From NCBI GenBank assembly GCA_033675545.1, contig JAWDGP010007346.1:1-64000 (forward strand): a stretch of DNA of 64,000 nucleotides. Direction: 5' to 3'. The notes under the pieces were generated by a model that was given only the letters and a program-made list of their open reading frames with translations, was not told the DNA's origin and ran no database searches. The stretch comes from Elysia crispata (taxonomy: Eukaryota > Mollusca > Gastropoda > Plakobranchidae). Positions 45,114 to 57,192 of the stretch are shown here, in pieces; positions within the stretch are counted from its first letter, which is position 1; each line of letters starts with the position of its first letter. A program made the position numbers and the translations under genes.

Positions 45114-47070
45114 GTATGTTGCTACCTTAAAAGTTCATAAAATAACTTGTATGTATGTTTAAAGGTTTCTTTTGGATAAATCTTCAAATATAGGAGAAAT
45201 AAATCTACAATAGCTTAAGGCAATCCATTAGTGTGCTTGTACTTTTGAGGATCCTTTCTATATCCACACCAAGTGTCAGGAGTGTTTGGACACATTTGAT
45301 GAGAGGGGTTGTCTGCTGTCGCTGCGACATGGGGAAGTACGGCTTTTACTGCCGCAGTCATACCTTCCAGATTTCCTTTATTTTGGCGAATGGCGAACCC
45401 GTAGTAGTTTTGCAAAGTGTCAGTTTTGGTATCTGTCAGTCGTCCAGCTCCACCAATACCTTTTCCATCCTCCAATTTTGTACCTTTATATTCCGTTTTT
45501 AGGCGCCTCAATCTTGAACCTACTCTTTTTTGTACATGCCCTACACACTCTAGTTTTTTTTATGCTTGTTTGATCTCCACAAGGCTTTGAATCAATTACT
45601 TTTTTGAAAGCAGAGCTGTCCCCATCACCTAAATATTCACAATATTTCAGATTTCTCTTTTCTACTGATCTTTCAAAGACTCGAACACTGCCTATGGATT
45701 CCATCGATCCTGCGGAACCTGTGTGGTTTAGTCTACATTTATGAGTCAGTTTCCACTTGTTGTATTCTTCTGGTGTCTTGTCCTTTTTATCCTCCCACAC
45801 AGTGCAGCCTGTACATGCGTGGCTAGAGTTTCTACATCAAGGCATTTGCCTGTGTCTACGGAGAGTGCTGTAACAACACCATTGTGACTTGCGTGTCCCC
45901 TTCGTTGTCATGTCCCATCTTACGACACAGTGCATTCTACGATAGGCCTAGATACATCATTATGCTCAGCAGTTTTCTTCAGCTCTATAATTTCTTCTGC
46001 AGCTTTTTTCATACTCTCTTCTGCTGTCTCTTTTGAGGCTCTGTGCAAATTTAACAGAATTGATCTGTATGCCTTTTGATTCATTGGGGCAGGTGAATTG
46101 ACATATTGCGAGAAATTTTCGAGCGCACTGTGTCCTTTGCCTATAGATCTAATAAAAGCTGTCATCCTCAAATTTATTTCTTTAGCCTTAGATCTAGGAT
46201 GATTGGGATCTACTACTTCTTCAGAGGTTTTTAGGGAGGTATGCCAACCACAGCTTGTGCAGAAAATACAGAGTTCATGGTAGAAACCTTGCTTACTATC
46301 AAGACTTAGCTCACATCGAAGAGCATAATCAGCGCAATCGTAGCATCTCATGAAATTAGAAATAAAATCATCCAGTAATTGGCAATTCATAAACAATTGT
46401 TTGGGCTACTATCTGGATTCTTTTCAGGGGCCTGAGTGGCACTCAATTTCTTAGCAGAGGCTGAAATGTTGTCACATTGTTGACTATCGATAATAGGTGT
46501 CTCAGTAATTTCTACAGGTTTACACCTTTTTGAGTTGCTGAACTGGTTACCATTGAACCTACGTTTTCTAGATCTACCTTTATTCTCTTTGTTTCCCATG
46601 ATAAAATCAGTCTCTAGATATATTATAGACTGTAAAATTGTATGATTAGTGCCTTTTGAGAGCTGTAGTAAAGGAAATTCTAGATCTAGATCTGGATTCT
46701 TGTTGCTGAGGTAGCTCATGAACCTTGAAAGCAGGTTTTGTTTTGAACAATCGTAGTGACTTCCCTTGGTAAAATCTCACCTTTCTGAGTTAGTTTTAGT
46801 TCCTTGTTGTTTGAGCTTTAGGGAAGTGTGTTTTAGTACAGATTGTCTTGAAAAATACTTGAAATAAGTGCATGGTGACGTAGTAAACAATGTGTTGCTA
46901 TGCAAATTTACGATGAAGGTGTATCAGAAAAACCTCACCATACTAGACATATATTGAATATTCTAATGATTTGACAACTGTTTCTCACAGAGAAATGGTT
47001 CATCTAAATAAAAAACACAAAAGCACACCCTCTTACATTTGTGTAAAATTTGGTATGTTGCTACCTTAAA
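45114..47070. repeat. 18-bp direct repeats around Mutator 2
   Basis: GTATGTTGCTACCTTAAA occurs at 45114-45131 and 47053-47070 in the same orientation, one on each side of the truncated Mutator gene. Flanking ~25 bp are loosely similar too. The meaning is unclear: ancestral subterminal repeats or the scar of a deletion. 46600-47215 otherwise shows no gene. Confidence 0.8.
45215..46599 (-). pseudogene. Mutator-like transposase 2, truncated and broken
   Basis: The start MGNKENKGRSRKRRFNGNQF resembles the N-terminus of transposase 1. Other family motifs are CYDCADYALRCELS, CTSCGWHTSLKTS, DGT-stop-QRRGHASHNGVVTALS, GSAGSMESIGSVRVFERSVE, EYLGDGDSSAFK, GKGIGGAGRLTDTKTDTLQN and MCPNTPDTWCGY. Stops flank the first catalytic Asp (near 45910), frameshifts occur near 46390, 45800 and 45510, and the reading ends after HTNGLP. 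The C-terminal third with the catalytic Glu is missing. It sits inside the long intron of the Harbinger 1 MADF gene, so it inserted after Harbinger 1. TIRs could not be identified. Confidence 0.85.
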
Positions 47071-47215
47071 TAATATGTTATTTTTCTTTAAAGTCGCACA
47101 TCATGAGAAGAAGTTATTTATACGTACCTCGTCGGTCTTTAAGGTGAAAATGATATGCATAACTATTATTGCAAAATATTATAAAACATTTGTCAATAAT
47201 TCTTTTAATACTTAC

Positions 47216-47348
47216 CATTGCAGTTCAGTTCCTTAGCAATATCAGCCCATGCTTTACCGATGTAATCTTTGTTGCTGTGCTTGGCGTCGCTTTTTTCATA
47301 AATAAATTTGTATTTGTAGACTTCTTCAATCAATCTTTCGTCTTCCAT
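47216..47348 (-). CDS. Harbinger 1 MADF protein, exon 1
   Basis: The ATG at 47348 opens 44 codons, MEDERLIEEVYKYKFIYEKS then GKAWADIAKELNCN, the first half of a MADF DNA-binding domain. The donor is G|GTAAGTA. The exon is 133 bp, exactly the length of the matching exon in element 2. Its intron to 43444 is ~3.77 kb because the Mutator fragment and the DDE exon lie within it. Confidence 0.8.
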
Positions 47349-48051
47349 GCTTCTAAAAATTTTAATCTACGTGCAACTGGAATTCTTGTTTCAACAACAC
47401 TGTATTGTAGGCCTACTGTAATATAATCTTCAATGACTCGACCCAACAGGCTGCACATCAAAAGGGGAATGGCACGTTGGGTTTTCCCACGTGGTGGCAA
47501 AAGTGGAAAGGGACCGGTAGTAAGAAAAATAAACTTAATTTTAAAAAAATTCTAAAATCTTTATTTTTAATCAAAACCTATTGTTTACGCGTAGACTTGG
47601 CTAATTTGAGGGCGCTGATCACGAATATGTTATCACGAAAATCGGTTTTGAAAAATTCCTTAAAATAAAATAATTTTTTTAACCCGTGGCAGGCTTGTGG
47701 CTGATGAGTCACCCAAACGACCCGTCAAAAATGATGCAAACCGTATTCCAACCGACTCGAAAAAAGTCGGCCGGAATCGGGTCGTTTTGGTGGAAACACC
47801 TTGGCGGACTTCTCTATGATTTCTTAGTTATTTGTGGCTGCGCTATTTTCATTGCCGTTTTTTGTAGGGTCGGGTCGGTTTGGGTCGGTTCGTTTCTGTT
47901 TCAGTGGAAACACGGGCTAAGGGTAGATCTCCACCGGCGTAGGGCCCGACGGTCAGACCCGACCCGACGATTTTTTGCCGGTTTGCACACCCACACCGGC
48001 CACGGCACCGGACGGTCAGACAACACACTACACAGACTAAATTTGTAGAAA

Positions 48052-48347
48052 ATGGCGTGTAGCAGGAGGACAAAATTGTTGTTGTTACTGTGGCTAAGGA
48101 GGATACGAAGGCGCAATACAAGACGATATTGGGTCCATCCCATACAACAGAAGCGGGATTCTCTTGGTGAATTCCATCACCTATACCCACAGCTCATCAA
48201 AGACAGTGAAAAGTTCATAAAATATTTCCGCATGCAAAAAAGCTCATTCAGTGAATTGCAAGACATTTGCCAGGATGATTTACTCAAGGAAAATACCAAT
48301 TATAGGAAGGCGATTTCTCCAATTGAGCGACTTACTGTTACCTTGAG
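48052..48347 (+). CDS. Harbinger 2 DDE nuclease, exon 1
   Basis: It starts MACSRRTKLLLLLWLRRIRR, then YWVHPIQQKRDSLGEFHHLY and NYRKAISPIERLTVTLR, parallel to element 1. Donor AG|GTGAGT at 48348. The intron (48348-49168) holds CAACAA repeats and, on the other strand, MADF exon 2. Confidence 0.87.
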
Positions 48348-48556
48348 GTGAGTGTTGCTATCATCATCATGTTGTGCTGTATCGATATTGTTACCATCAT
48401 TCCCATCCTCCTTACAAAAACAACAACAACAAAGCAACAGCAACAACAAACACAACAGCCACAAAAACTAACAATAACATCAACAAACAACAACAGAAAT
48501 TAAAATAAACAAAAACCAATACATATAAACAATAATAAATAATACATTACAACAAA

Positions 48557-49056
48557 CTACAGAAGTCTCAGGACCTCCAAACGGAATTCTAGCTTCTCTA
48601 GATGGTTCAGACTTCTCACAGATGGGACGATGCTTCTAGCCCACATGTCGTCGTCGTCAAGGCATTCAGGCTGTTGCAGTTGAAGCGATTTCAGTATTTC
48701 TGTATCGACGTCATTGCCTGGAGAAGCGGTTCTTTTCCTCTTCTGGGGTCTTTTGTAGGGCACAACTGGCGCTTGAGGGGGTGGAGTGTCAGATCTGACA
48801 GTCATCGGGCTTGAAGCTTGTGACTCGAGGTCTGCTAACGACTCTGTAGCCTGTGTTGTTTCTCCACTGTTTTCCTGGGAAAGGTTGCTAGACGTGTCCC
48901 TCTGTTCATAGATGGGAGTCAGAAATGACAAAGTATCATACAAGTGCCACTTCTTTTTTCCTGTGGCTGCTTGACCTGACTTGACAGTTTGATACTCCCG
49001 ACGTTTCTTTAAGAAGTAATCACGCATGTGGCCCCATCTAGACTTCACTGCGTTGA
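48557..49056 (-). CDS. Harbinger 2 MADF protein, exon 2
   Basis: The acceptor CTTTTATTTTAG precedes VNAVKSRWGHMRDYFLKKRR, in phase with exon 1 (G + TC = Val). KKWHLYDTLSFLTPIYEQRD completes the MADF domain. An acidic, Ser/Pro-rich linker, a basic KRPQKRKR stretch (possible nuclear signal) and a C-terminal LNHLEKLEFRLEVLRLL follow. ~210 residues in all. It is the DNA-binding partner of the nuclease encoded on the other strand. Confidence 0.83.
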
Positions 49057-49168
49057 CTAAAATAAAAGAAAATCGATGTTACATTTTTTTACCGTACTTG
49101 TTTAACAAATAAAAGAAACTTTTCTTTAATTTATACATGTATTGTCAACAAAAATTGTATACTTTCAG

Positions 49169-50069
49169 GTTTCTTGCAACCGGAGAATCTTTCCAGTCTC
49201 TGGCATTTCGCTTTCGACTTGGACACGAAACAGTGCGTCGCAATGTGAAAGAAACAGTGCATGTCCTGTGGAGGAAGCTGCAACCACAAGATATGCCTGT
49301 CCCTGACAAACACTCGTGGGAACAGATAGCCAATGGCTTCCAAGAAAGATGGCAATTTCCCTTGTGTGCTGGTGCCATCGATGGAAAACATGTTCAACTA
49401 AAAGCTCCTGTTGATTCTGGCTCTCAATATTTCAACTACAAAGGGCATTATTCAATCGTATTGATGGCAATTTGTGATGCCAAGTTTAAATTTATTGTCA
49501 TTGACGTAGGGGCGTATGGGAGTTCCAGTGATGGAGGCATATTTCAAGACTCCAACTTCTTCCAACGGCTGAGAGAAAAAACATTGCATCTGCCAGATCC
49601 AATACAGATCCCTAACACCAATACTATCGCACCGTATGTGTTTGTTGGGGACGAGGCATTCCCTTTGCTGGAAAATCTGATGCGACCTTTTCCACTCAAA
49701 GAACTGTCGGATGAGAAACGCATTTTCAACTACCGGCTTTCAAGAGCCAGAAAGCAAATTGAGTGTGCTTTTGGTGTCTTGTCCAGCATGTGGAGGATTT
49801 TAAGAAAGCCAATTGAAGTCCAGGTAGATTTTGCTACTGACATTGTGAAAGCGACATGCGTCCTCCACAATTATATTCAGAACAGGGAACCGGATAGAAT
49901 AAAAGAAATGGGCAATTTCGAAGATGATACCAATTCAACTTTTACTCCTACACCAGCAAGACCTGGTCGTAGACATACTGGGGACGGGAAAGCCGTTAGA
50001 AACTTATTGATGAAGTATTTCACATCGCCAACAGGAAGCGTACACTGGCAAACTAATGTCTTGATTTAA
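49169..50069 (+). CDS. Harbinger 2 DDE nuclease, exon 2
   Basis: The acceptor TATACTTTCAG precedes FLATGESFQSLAFRFRLGHE. Catalytic motifs: GAIDGKHVQLKAP, VGAYGSSSDGGIFQ and SRARKQIECAFGV (D, D, E). GDEAFPL and FNYRLSRAR are also conserved. The ~399-residue spliced protein ends SPTGSVHWQTNVLI. The spacing of motifs equals that in element 1. No stop or frameshift seen; together with perfect TIRs this suggests a recently mobile, possibly still functional copy. Confidence 0.92.
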
Positions 50070-50204
50070 CTTGAGTGCAATATATATGTAAGCAACAGTC
50101 TGACTAAGTTGTGTTAATGTAAATCAAATAAACAATGTAAAAAAATTCTGTAGCCTACACTGTCAATTATGAAACGAAATAAAGTGTCATGACAATCAAA
50201 GCAA

Positions 50205-50830
50205 ATGTTTATTATCATCTTCATCATCATCATAATCATCATCATCATCATCATCATCATCATTAGCATTATCATCATCATTATCATCATCACCATCACC
50301 ATTATCATCATCCCTCCTCCTCCTCATCATTATCAAAATCATCATCATCATTTTCACCATTATCAGCATCATCGTCGCCATCACTATCATCATCAACAAC
50401 AACAACAACAACAACAACAAAACAAAATGTAACAACGACGACAACAAAACAAAATGTAACAACAACGACAAGAAAAAACAAAACAAAATGTAACAACAAC
50501 AACAACAACAACGATGACAGCGACGAAGACAGTAACACTACAGCAACAGAGTCAAAATTAACAGTTTTCTGAGTTTAGGCCTAGGTCTATTTACAATGTA
50601 CTAACAACGATAGTGGCAGCAGCATCAGAGTCAAAATGAACAGTGTTCTGAATTTAGGCCTAGATCTACATCTTCAATGTACTAAGAACAACGACAGTGG
50701 CAGCAACAGTCAAAATTAACTGTGCTCTGAATTAAGGCCTAGATCTAGATCTACAATGTAGCCTACTAAAAACAACAGTAGCAGTAGTAACAGAGTCAAA
50801 AGTAACTGTGTTCGTAATTTAGGCTTAGAT
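50205..50830. repeat. Trinucleotide tracts and ~80-bp tandem repeat
   Basis: ATC/ATT repeats at 50205-50400 and AAC repeats at 50395-50515, then a ~80-bp unit repeated from 50551 (GTCAAAATTAAC at 50551, 50631, 50709, 50795; shared TTAGGCCTAGATCTA). All lie between the two gene ends of Harbinger 2; no gene is in this stretch. Confidence 0.9.
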
Positions 50831-50862
50831 CTAATCTAGATCTACATCTACATAGTATTTAC

Positions 50863-50995
50863 CTTCACACCCCATCTCTTGGGCTATGGCCTCCCATTGC
50901 TTTTGAATGTGGTCCATGTTGTGATGTAGCGGGTCTCGTTTGTCATAAATGGATGACCGATTTTGAACGCACATGATTAACGTTTCGTCCTCCAT
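50863..50995 (-). CDS. Harbinger 2 MADF protein, exon 1
   Basis: The ATG at 50995 opens 44 codons, MEDETLIMCVQNRSSIYDKR then IQKQWEAIAQEMGCE, the first half of a MADF domain. Donor G|GTAAATA. 133 bp, same as in element 1. Confidence 0.82.
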
Positions 50996-51286
50996 TGTCG
51001 ACTTCTAGCTTCCCAGAAAAGCACACAAACTACTATTAATAGGCATGACATAGAAAAAGGGGCATTATCGGCGAGCAGCAGATCACCACAAATTCTCTCC
51101 CCTTTCACCCGACCAGCTCTATCGAAAAAGTCGGCCCCGTGACGCCTGGCTTCCGTCTGGTTTTGGTGTAGACGGGTTGGCGTTTTTTGTTACTTGTTAC
51201 TACCATTTTGCCGGGTCGCAGTTTTTTTCACCGGAAATATGCCCGGTCTGACCGTCGGGCCCTACGCCGGTGGAGATCTACCCTAA

Positions 51287-51649
51287 GCCTCCGTTTATGG
51301 GAGAACCCAGAAAGTCGTGGACCTGCGCTTTGGCGGCGAGACCCATCATAAAAGTATTTCCTGCGTGCCACAAGGGTGGGTTTAACTGTTATCCCGCCTC
51401 TTCGCCCTTTTGTGGGATATGACAGGCCAAAAGTCTCAAAGGCACTTACGAGAGATGTCTTTGCTTTTAGCCTCTCACTTGCTTTGGAAATAAGTGCTGA
51501 CAGGTCCCAACAATGTATCAGGATCTGAGGCTACAACGTGCTCAATTTCCGAGCAAAATTAAATGCTCCTGAACTTTTCTCGGAAATTGTTTATTTCTGC
51601 TTCTTGATTCGTTGAACAGCTTATCGATTCTTGAGAATCAAGAATGTCA
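51287..51649. other. No gene seen
   Basis: Unique-looking sequence flanking Harbinger 2. No ORF, RNA or repeat recognised. Confidence 0.5.
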
Positions 51650-51958
51650 TCAGCTGTTGTAGCAGTGCATTTTTACCTTTGGGCCTGAACTGAGCGTTTG
51701 GGATGTTTTAACATCAATGAGAGACTCAAATCTGTTGCAAGGAACTTTGCTCTCACCGGTGGCAACCTCAAGGTACCTGAGCTTTTTACAGGCATGTCTG
51801 TGATGCCTAACAGCAAACTGATGTTTGCAAACTGCACCAGACGAGCCTAAATAGCATTTGTGGTGTCCACATAGTGAGTGAGGACCTCGTACGTCTCCCC
51901 CTTGACATTTAAAGTACCTCAATTTACTACAAAATTTCAAATCTAGCCTAAGTTGCAA
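51650..51958 (-). pseudogene. SWIM-type zinc finger fragment
   Basis: The frame contains GHHKCYLGSSGAVCKHQFAV followed by RHHRHACKKLRYLEVATGES. The C-x-G-x2-G-A-x-C-K-H-Q pattern is the core of a SWIM finger (C-x-C-xn-C-x-H) with the first Cys changed. SWIM fingers often sit C-terminal to MULE transposase cores, so this is probably a transposon remnant. No core domain is visible nearby. Best read as an isolated fragment. Confidence 0.4.
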
Positions 51959-52319
51959 GTGTCTAATACTGTGAAGACCAGTTTTCTTGTGAAAAGAGTA
52001 TCACACCACATTTCATAATCATATGCGGCGGTCGTATTGGATTTTTTTGGTATGCAAATCTTGGAACAAGCATATGGCACTCAATATCTTACTGATTCTT
52101 TTGAAATTTTCAAATTATCTTCCTAGATGCTATATTTATGCAGCTGTAGAGAGATTTTTAATATAGGTATATTTTGAAAATTTCAAATCTAAATGCAAGT
52201 TCTTCAAAACCTTAGTCATGGTCATCAAAGTCGGTGAAGAGGGCAGTAAAATATGAAGGGCATTACCTGAAAAGACAAAACTACTTACTAAAACTGTATT
52301 TTGTTAAACTCGTTTATCT

Positions 52320-52620
52320 AGCGGGTGCGGCGACATCAGGCTTAATGACTCTCTTGTGTATTGAACAAAGCCACAGTAAGGTTAGTAACTATTTGTCTGT
52401 CGAGTGCAGCCACATTAACTTTACTGAATGTATCATTTAGATGGCCCAAAAGTAGTTTTACATGTACTTTGTAAGCCTTGCCTACAAGAAGTAGGTTCTT
52501 TGTGCATGCTTGTTTTTGTCTAACCATGTCTTCAAGAAAAAGCTTTGTAAACTTCTGCAGTTGTTCATTTGTAGCAGTGGTTACCTACAAAGCAATTAAT
52601 ATAAAATTTGAAAAATATTT
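52320..52620 (-). pseudogene. Second copy of the YHxxF/VYKAF fragment
   Basis: It parallels 36375-36660, including minisatellite-type sequence, VRQKQACTKN and the AEVYKA stretch, but with a stop (VGNHCYK-stop) and indels. 52620-53821 beyond it holds only the dispersed segment (52660-52785) and no recognised gene. Confidence 0.45.
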
Positions 52621-53821
52621 TCCTCTTGAAGCAAAAGAATCTAATTGTAAATTCTACATAACCTTAGTCATGGCTAACAAAGTCGGCATAGAGGGCAGTA
52701 AAATAAGAAGGGCATTACCCGAGAAGACAAAACTACTTTCCAAAACTGTCCCAGCCTGTGAATCCTTTTGCACTGCAATACTAAAAAAAAATATTGAAGA
52801 CAGCTGAAAGAAGAAAAAAAGCGATGCCAAGACAGCCAGGTCAACAAAGGCGCATCCTGCAGGCCGGTCATCATTACACAATCTTGTGACCGTAATGTCC
52901 CCACGTTTTCGCTTGGAGGCAGGTGGCTGTGATGAAGAGAATTGGGCTGCCCCTTCTCAGTTGGAAGATCTGGACTATACGAGAGTGAATCCCATTCACC
53001 TCGTTTTGGCTGTGACCACTTGCAAAGAAAGTATGTTTGATTTCCTTTAAATCAAACTGACTACGAATTCACCATAGCATTGCAACTTTTTTGCTTGAGA
53101 TTGAAAATATTTATAAATGCAGGACCCTTTTTCGTTGGACGCACGCACACCAATCCTTTCATTCTATATGTTATTGATACCCAAACCGGTTTCGCAGTCG
53201 TTTAGGAATAAGTTATACGTGTTCAGTTGTCTTTTGTGATAAAAACATTTTAGGGTAAGTATTACACCCTCTCAATCAAAAGTAGGTGAAGCAAACTCGG
53301 CATCAAGCTTAGCTCTTTATTGTCGCTGATATATAATTCAGTACAGAAATCGCACGATCCTTGAACTCAGTGTAAAAGTCATGTTTGTATGTTCACTCAC
53401 TCACAGGGCCTATATTTTGCTGATTTCTGTCTTGCAGGTACATGTTGTACATTTTGATTAAGGTAAGATCTGCATTCCAATAAAACCTTTCGGTTTCCTT
53501 GCGGTAATAATGGCTCTCTGTATGAGGAAAACTGGTTATATGTTGTCTAACATATTCTTTTTCAAGTTCTCTCTCATTAAGTCGAATTCTGAGCTTGCCT
53601 CTCCTATCAGGTTTTACTACACCTGACTCACCTATTTTTGAAGTGCTGTATAAACCATAATGTCACTAATGTCAAGAGTACCGAGGACAATTTTTTTGCA
53701 AACCCTTATTTTGCCGAAGCTTGCATCAAAATACCAATGTAAAGTCCATTTACTTCTCATTCTATGGCTTTGTTTTATTTTTTTTCCCTCTCTGTTTCTT
53801 TTACATCTTTTTTTTCTTTTT

Positions 53822-54907
53822 CTATAATACCCCTTTGTCTTGACAAGCAACCAAGTTGCCAGAAGTCATGGAAAATTTCTTCTCTGTATAAGAGCTAATG
53901 ATATTTGTTTGGCATTTAAATCTGCAGTCTTCCCCGCAACCTGGTTTTATGGCTCTTGCTCTAACCGGTTCACCTTTCTTGGTTTTATGCACCCGGCCAA
54001 GATTCCTTTCGCGTTTGGCGACATTGAACGCCCAGTAAGCTGTCAGCCTGCCCCTCTCTTCCCCTGTCACATGGTGTGTCACAAGGGACAGAGGTCTGGA
54101 CATGAGGTGGTGATTCCACGGCAAAACCTGGAGGCTGCAAAGGACTTGTTGTAATGAGAGAACTATCGTCGATGTAACTGTCGCTGAAAGATATCGGGGT
54201 GCTACTTGCAGCATCTCCAGGTTCCATCTGCAGAATTGGGTGGTTTGTGAATTGATTAACTGAAACGCTTTGTCTACTTCACTTTTGGGGGAGCATATAT
54301 GTCTCATCAGCGTCGCCATCTGAGTCTAGAATTAATGTGGCCGTATCAGGAGTTAAGGATAGAGTTTTGCCATGACACCTTAGTGCTGTCTTTCTCTAAT
54401 GATGGATGCACTGAAAAAAATCAGTCTCGCGTCTTCATTCAGTCTTGATGCCAAAAATACTTTGGCTGTATTCCGCCATTCCTCGTCTTCATCTGTCATC
54501 TTCTCAGGCTGATCTTTTCTCCTCCTCCCATTTTGTTTGGCTCTGGGATTTCCATTTGGATTTGGTGAAGGTGGTGTTGTTGATAAATTGACCTGAGGTG
54601 GTTCAGATAGTGGAACTAGATCAGGTGATTGATAGTGGACTCAGTACTGTTAAGAGTGATGTGGACTGGGTAAACTCTGACTAACCAGACCCACATTCCA
54701 CATGTCATTGGTCTCTAAAATGACTGCGGGCAAACTGCTGCTGTAAGAACCTTTCATAGAGTCATGCGCCAAGTGAGGCTCTAGAAAATTCAGCTGAAGT
54801 GCTGAGTAGAATGTGGGCTTCTTTTTTTTTTTTTTTTTTGCAGCAGAGCAACTTGATGGGTATGCTGGGCATAGCTTCGTGCAAACGAGCTCCTGAGGTT
54901 GTGCCAT
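53822..54907 (-). pseudogene. Cys-motif transposon-type protein, broken
   Basis: Reading several frames on minus from MAQPQELVCTKLCPAYPSSC: QNGRRRKDQPEKMTDEDEEW, FLASRLNEDARL, NVAKRERNLGRVHKTKKGEP, VRARAIKPGCGEDCRFKCQT, then IFHDFWQLGCLSRQRG. The basic NxxKxxRNxG, the GC-x3-C-x3-C cluster and the IFxxFWxL stretch form a domain frequent in uncharacterised, transposon-linked invertebrate proteins; I recall it without a firm name. A T-run (54819-54839) interrupts the first part and several stops and frameshifts occur. No catalytic domain is visible downstream. Confidence 0.4.
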
Positions 54908-55415
54908 TTCTGTCTGGCATATTCGGATTAAAAAGAAATAAAAAAAAATATCATGCATTTTAATACTAATATGATAATTTGCATCATTCTCGTTAAAGCT
55001 TGATTTAACCCTTTCCCCACCGGCTGGCTGTAGTACACCCACCTCGACACTTAAAATGAAGAGAGCTCTGAAATCATTTGACTAAAATAAACAAGACTTC
55101 ATGCAATCTTCAAATTTCTTTAATAGAACATTTTAACATTTTTGAAATATCTCTCTTTGACACAGATATTGAGAAATTGAACTTTAAAAAAATTTATACT
55201 GATATCTACCTGGTGGGTGTTCCACACCCGTACACTTTTTATATGCATTCCTACCGATTTGGTGGATACCACCCACATAAGAAATACAATAGAAATAAAT
55301 GCTAAATGCAGGTTTGATCAAACGTTTAATATCAATGATACCGACAAATGAAAAGAATGGATTGCAAAGTCAAAAAAAAAAAGGGGAAAAAAGCAAATGT
55401 GATGCTAAACAGCCA

Positions 55416-56812
<1,397 letters not shown>

Positions 56813-56822
56813 AATGTAGTAC

Positions 56823-57009
56823 TTTTTTTTTTTTTTTTTTTTTTTTTGGGGGGGGGGGGGGGGGGAATAGGAGAGGGAATAACGGATAGTGCCAAAGAAC
56901 TATGTTCACTCTCGCTTCTCACGCATAAGCGCGTATGGCCACACACATGTGTGCACACGGACAAACGCAGACAGAGAGAGCGAGAGAGAGAGAGGGGGTG
57001 TAGATTCTT
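56823..57009. repeat. Poly-T, poly-G and GA tracts
   Basis: T25 (56823-56847), G18 (56848-56865) and GA-rich 56970-57000, between piggyBac 2 and the LINE tail. No gene. Confidence 0.9.
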
Positions 57010-57110
57010 AAGATAAGATAAGCCTTTATTATCTCATAGGGAAATTTTTCTTGGTCGTACAGTGCATTTGATTCATTATCACAATATCAGTCATACATGT
57101 GTGAGATAAA

Positions 57111-57192
<82 letters not shown>

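Larger units (their letters stand above)
41792..47917 (+). mobile_element. PIF/Harbinger element 1 (with nested Mutator)
   Basis: TAA at 41789-41791 and 47918-47920 flanks inverted ends, left GGGCGCGTTTCCACCAAAAC and right (reverse complement) GCCCGTGTTTCCACTGAAAC; both continue AGAAACGA. Subterminal CGACCCGAC motifs recur at both ends. A 3-bp TWA target plus a DDE nuclease gene and a MADF/SANT-like gene define PIF/Harbinger. The 6.1-kb length is inflated by a Mutator-derived insertion (about 44.9-47.1 kb). 42282-43535 and 47349-47917 hold the introns or ends only. Confidence 0.85.
47921..51283 (+). mobile_element. PIF/Harbinger element 2, apparently intact
   Basis: 39-bp perfect terminal inverted repeats (47921-47959 and 51245-51283; begin GGGTAGATCTCCACCGGCGT). 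TAA flanks both sides (47918-47920, shared with element 1, and 51284-51286). The 3363-bp element holds a two-exon DDE nuclease gene on plus and a two-exon MADF gene on minus, all open. A relative of element 1, clearly diverged in protein and TIR. Confidence 0.92.
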
